From Alterinioella sp963975135 (GTDB lineage: Bacteria > Pseudomonadota > Alphaproteobacteria > Rhodobacterales > Rhodobacteraceae), in the NCBI GenBank assembly GCA_963975135.1, contig CAXBGQ010000196.1, positions 1 to 6,099 of the forward strand: 6,099 nt of DNA, read 5' to 3'. A program made the translations under genes and the position numbers. The notes beneath the pieces are model-generated. The model saw only the letters and a program-made list of their open reading frames with translations. It made no database searches and was not told the DNA's origin. Below are positions 5,729-6,099 of the stretch, piece by piece. The first letter of the stretch is position 1; each line of letters begins with the position of its first letter.

Positions 5729-6099
5729 TTACGGTAGTTCCTTGCGGATATGTTCGGACATGAAGTCGATCAACAGGCGGGTCTTCGGATCCTGCCTGCG
5801 GCGATGCATGTAGAGGCAAGCCATTTGGATGGGCACCGGCGGTTCATCGGTCAGGACCTGCACCAAGGTTCCCTCGCGCAGATGATCGGCCACCTCGAAT
5901 GCGGGCTTCAGGATCAGCCCCTCACCCGACAACGCCCAGGCGGTCAGGACATCGCCATCATCCGATTCAAAGGGGCCTTTGACGGCGATGCGGCGCACAC
6001 CGTCCTTGGTTTGCAGAGGCCACTGAAATTCTGGCGCGCCGGGATAGCGCAGGTTCAGGCAGTCGTGTTTGCCGTCGACAAGATCCTGACCCGTTTGCG
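5729..6099 (-). CDS. LysR-family transcriptional regulator, C-terminal part only
   Basis: The last roughly 122 codons of a leftward gene whose start and DNA-binding helix-turn-helix lie beyond the right edge; the stop is TAA at 5731-5729. The visible part is the end of the periplasmic-binding-protein-like effector domain, of the CrgA-like type: HDCLNLRYPGAPEFQW, then GPFESDDGDVLTAWALSGEG, LILKPAFEVADHLREGTLV, and the typical YMHRRRQDPKTRLLIDFM ending. The frame is open to the edge, with codon 1 not seen. Such proteins usually bind a small ligand and activate adjacent operons. From its position it could control uraH and the puuE operon with a purine-pathway metabolite as effector, but this is inference. 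In related genomes genes of this type also sit beside xanthine dehydrogenase, so that operon may be just outside the window. Confidence 0.88.
   Translation of the reverse strand, partial: QTGQDLVDGKHDCLNLRYPGAPEFQWPLQTKDGVRRIAVKGPFESDDGDVLTAWALSGEGLILKPAFEVADHLREGTLVQVLTDEPPVPIQMACLYMHRRRQDPKTRLLIDFMSEHIRKELP

Overview
The window is a purine-ring (urate/allantoin) catabolism locus from a GC-rich bacterium. It is most likely an alphaproteobacterium of the Rhodobacterales/Rhizobiales type. The reasons are the fused allantoinase-OHCU decarboxylase, an architecture typical of that class, the local sequence style of each protein, and a partial LysR regulator at the edge. No rRNA, tRNA, insertion sequence, CRISPR array or integrase was found.

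Layout from left to right. Positions 20-451 (minus) hold a small NTF2-like (SnoaL/DUF4440) protein of unknown substrate. It appears frameshifted near its C-terminus and is preceded by a tiny 34-codon ORF with a good ribosome binding site (448-552, minus). Positions 553-829 are a divergent intergenic region with a plausible sigma70 promoter for the rightward gene. Positions 830-1648 (plus) encode a bicupin (S)-ureidoglycine aminohydrolase (AllE/UGlyAH). Positions 1649-1782 are a convergent gap with two hairpins, best read as tandem terminators for the leftward operon. Positions 1783-5180 (minus) are a three-gene operon. In transcription order it encodes the allantoinase (PuuE)-OHCU decarboxylase (UraD) fusion, ureidoglycolate lyase (AllA) and an NCS2 urate/xanthine-type permease. 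Positions 5181-5329 are a divergent promoter region with an AAAATCT-N14-AGATTTT inverted repeat. Positions 5330-5686 (plus) encode 5-hydroxyisourate hydrolase (UraH/HiuH/PucM). Positions 5729-6099 (minus) are the C-terminal part of a LysR-type regulator that runs off the window.

How the genes work together: the permease would import urate or xanthine. UraH converts 5-hydroxyisourate to OHCU, the UraD half of the fusion decarboxylates OHCU to (S)-allantoin, and the PuuE half opens allantoin to allantoate. AllE then releases ammonia from ureidoglycine to give (S)-ureidoglycolate, which AllA splits into glyoxylate and urea. Three steps are not in the window: xanthine dehydrogenase, urate oxidation, and allantoate to ureidoglycine (an AllC-type amidohydrolase). 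They would be expected in the neighbourhood or elsewhere in the genome. The LysR protein is the obvious candidate regulator, by position only.

Overall this is a recognisable pathway cluster rather than an unknown system. The parts least explained by known biology are the frameshifted NTF2-like gene with its leader ORF beside allE, and the repeated AT-rich motif in the uraH/puuE divergent promoter.
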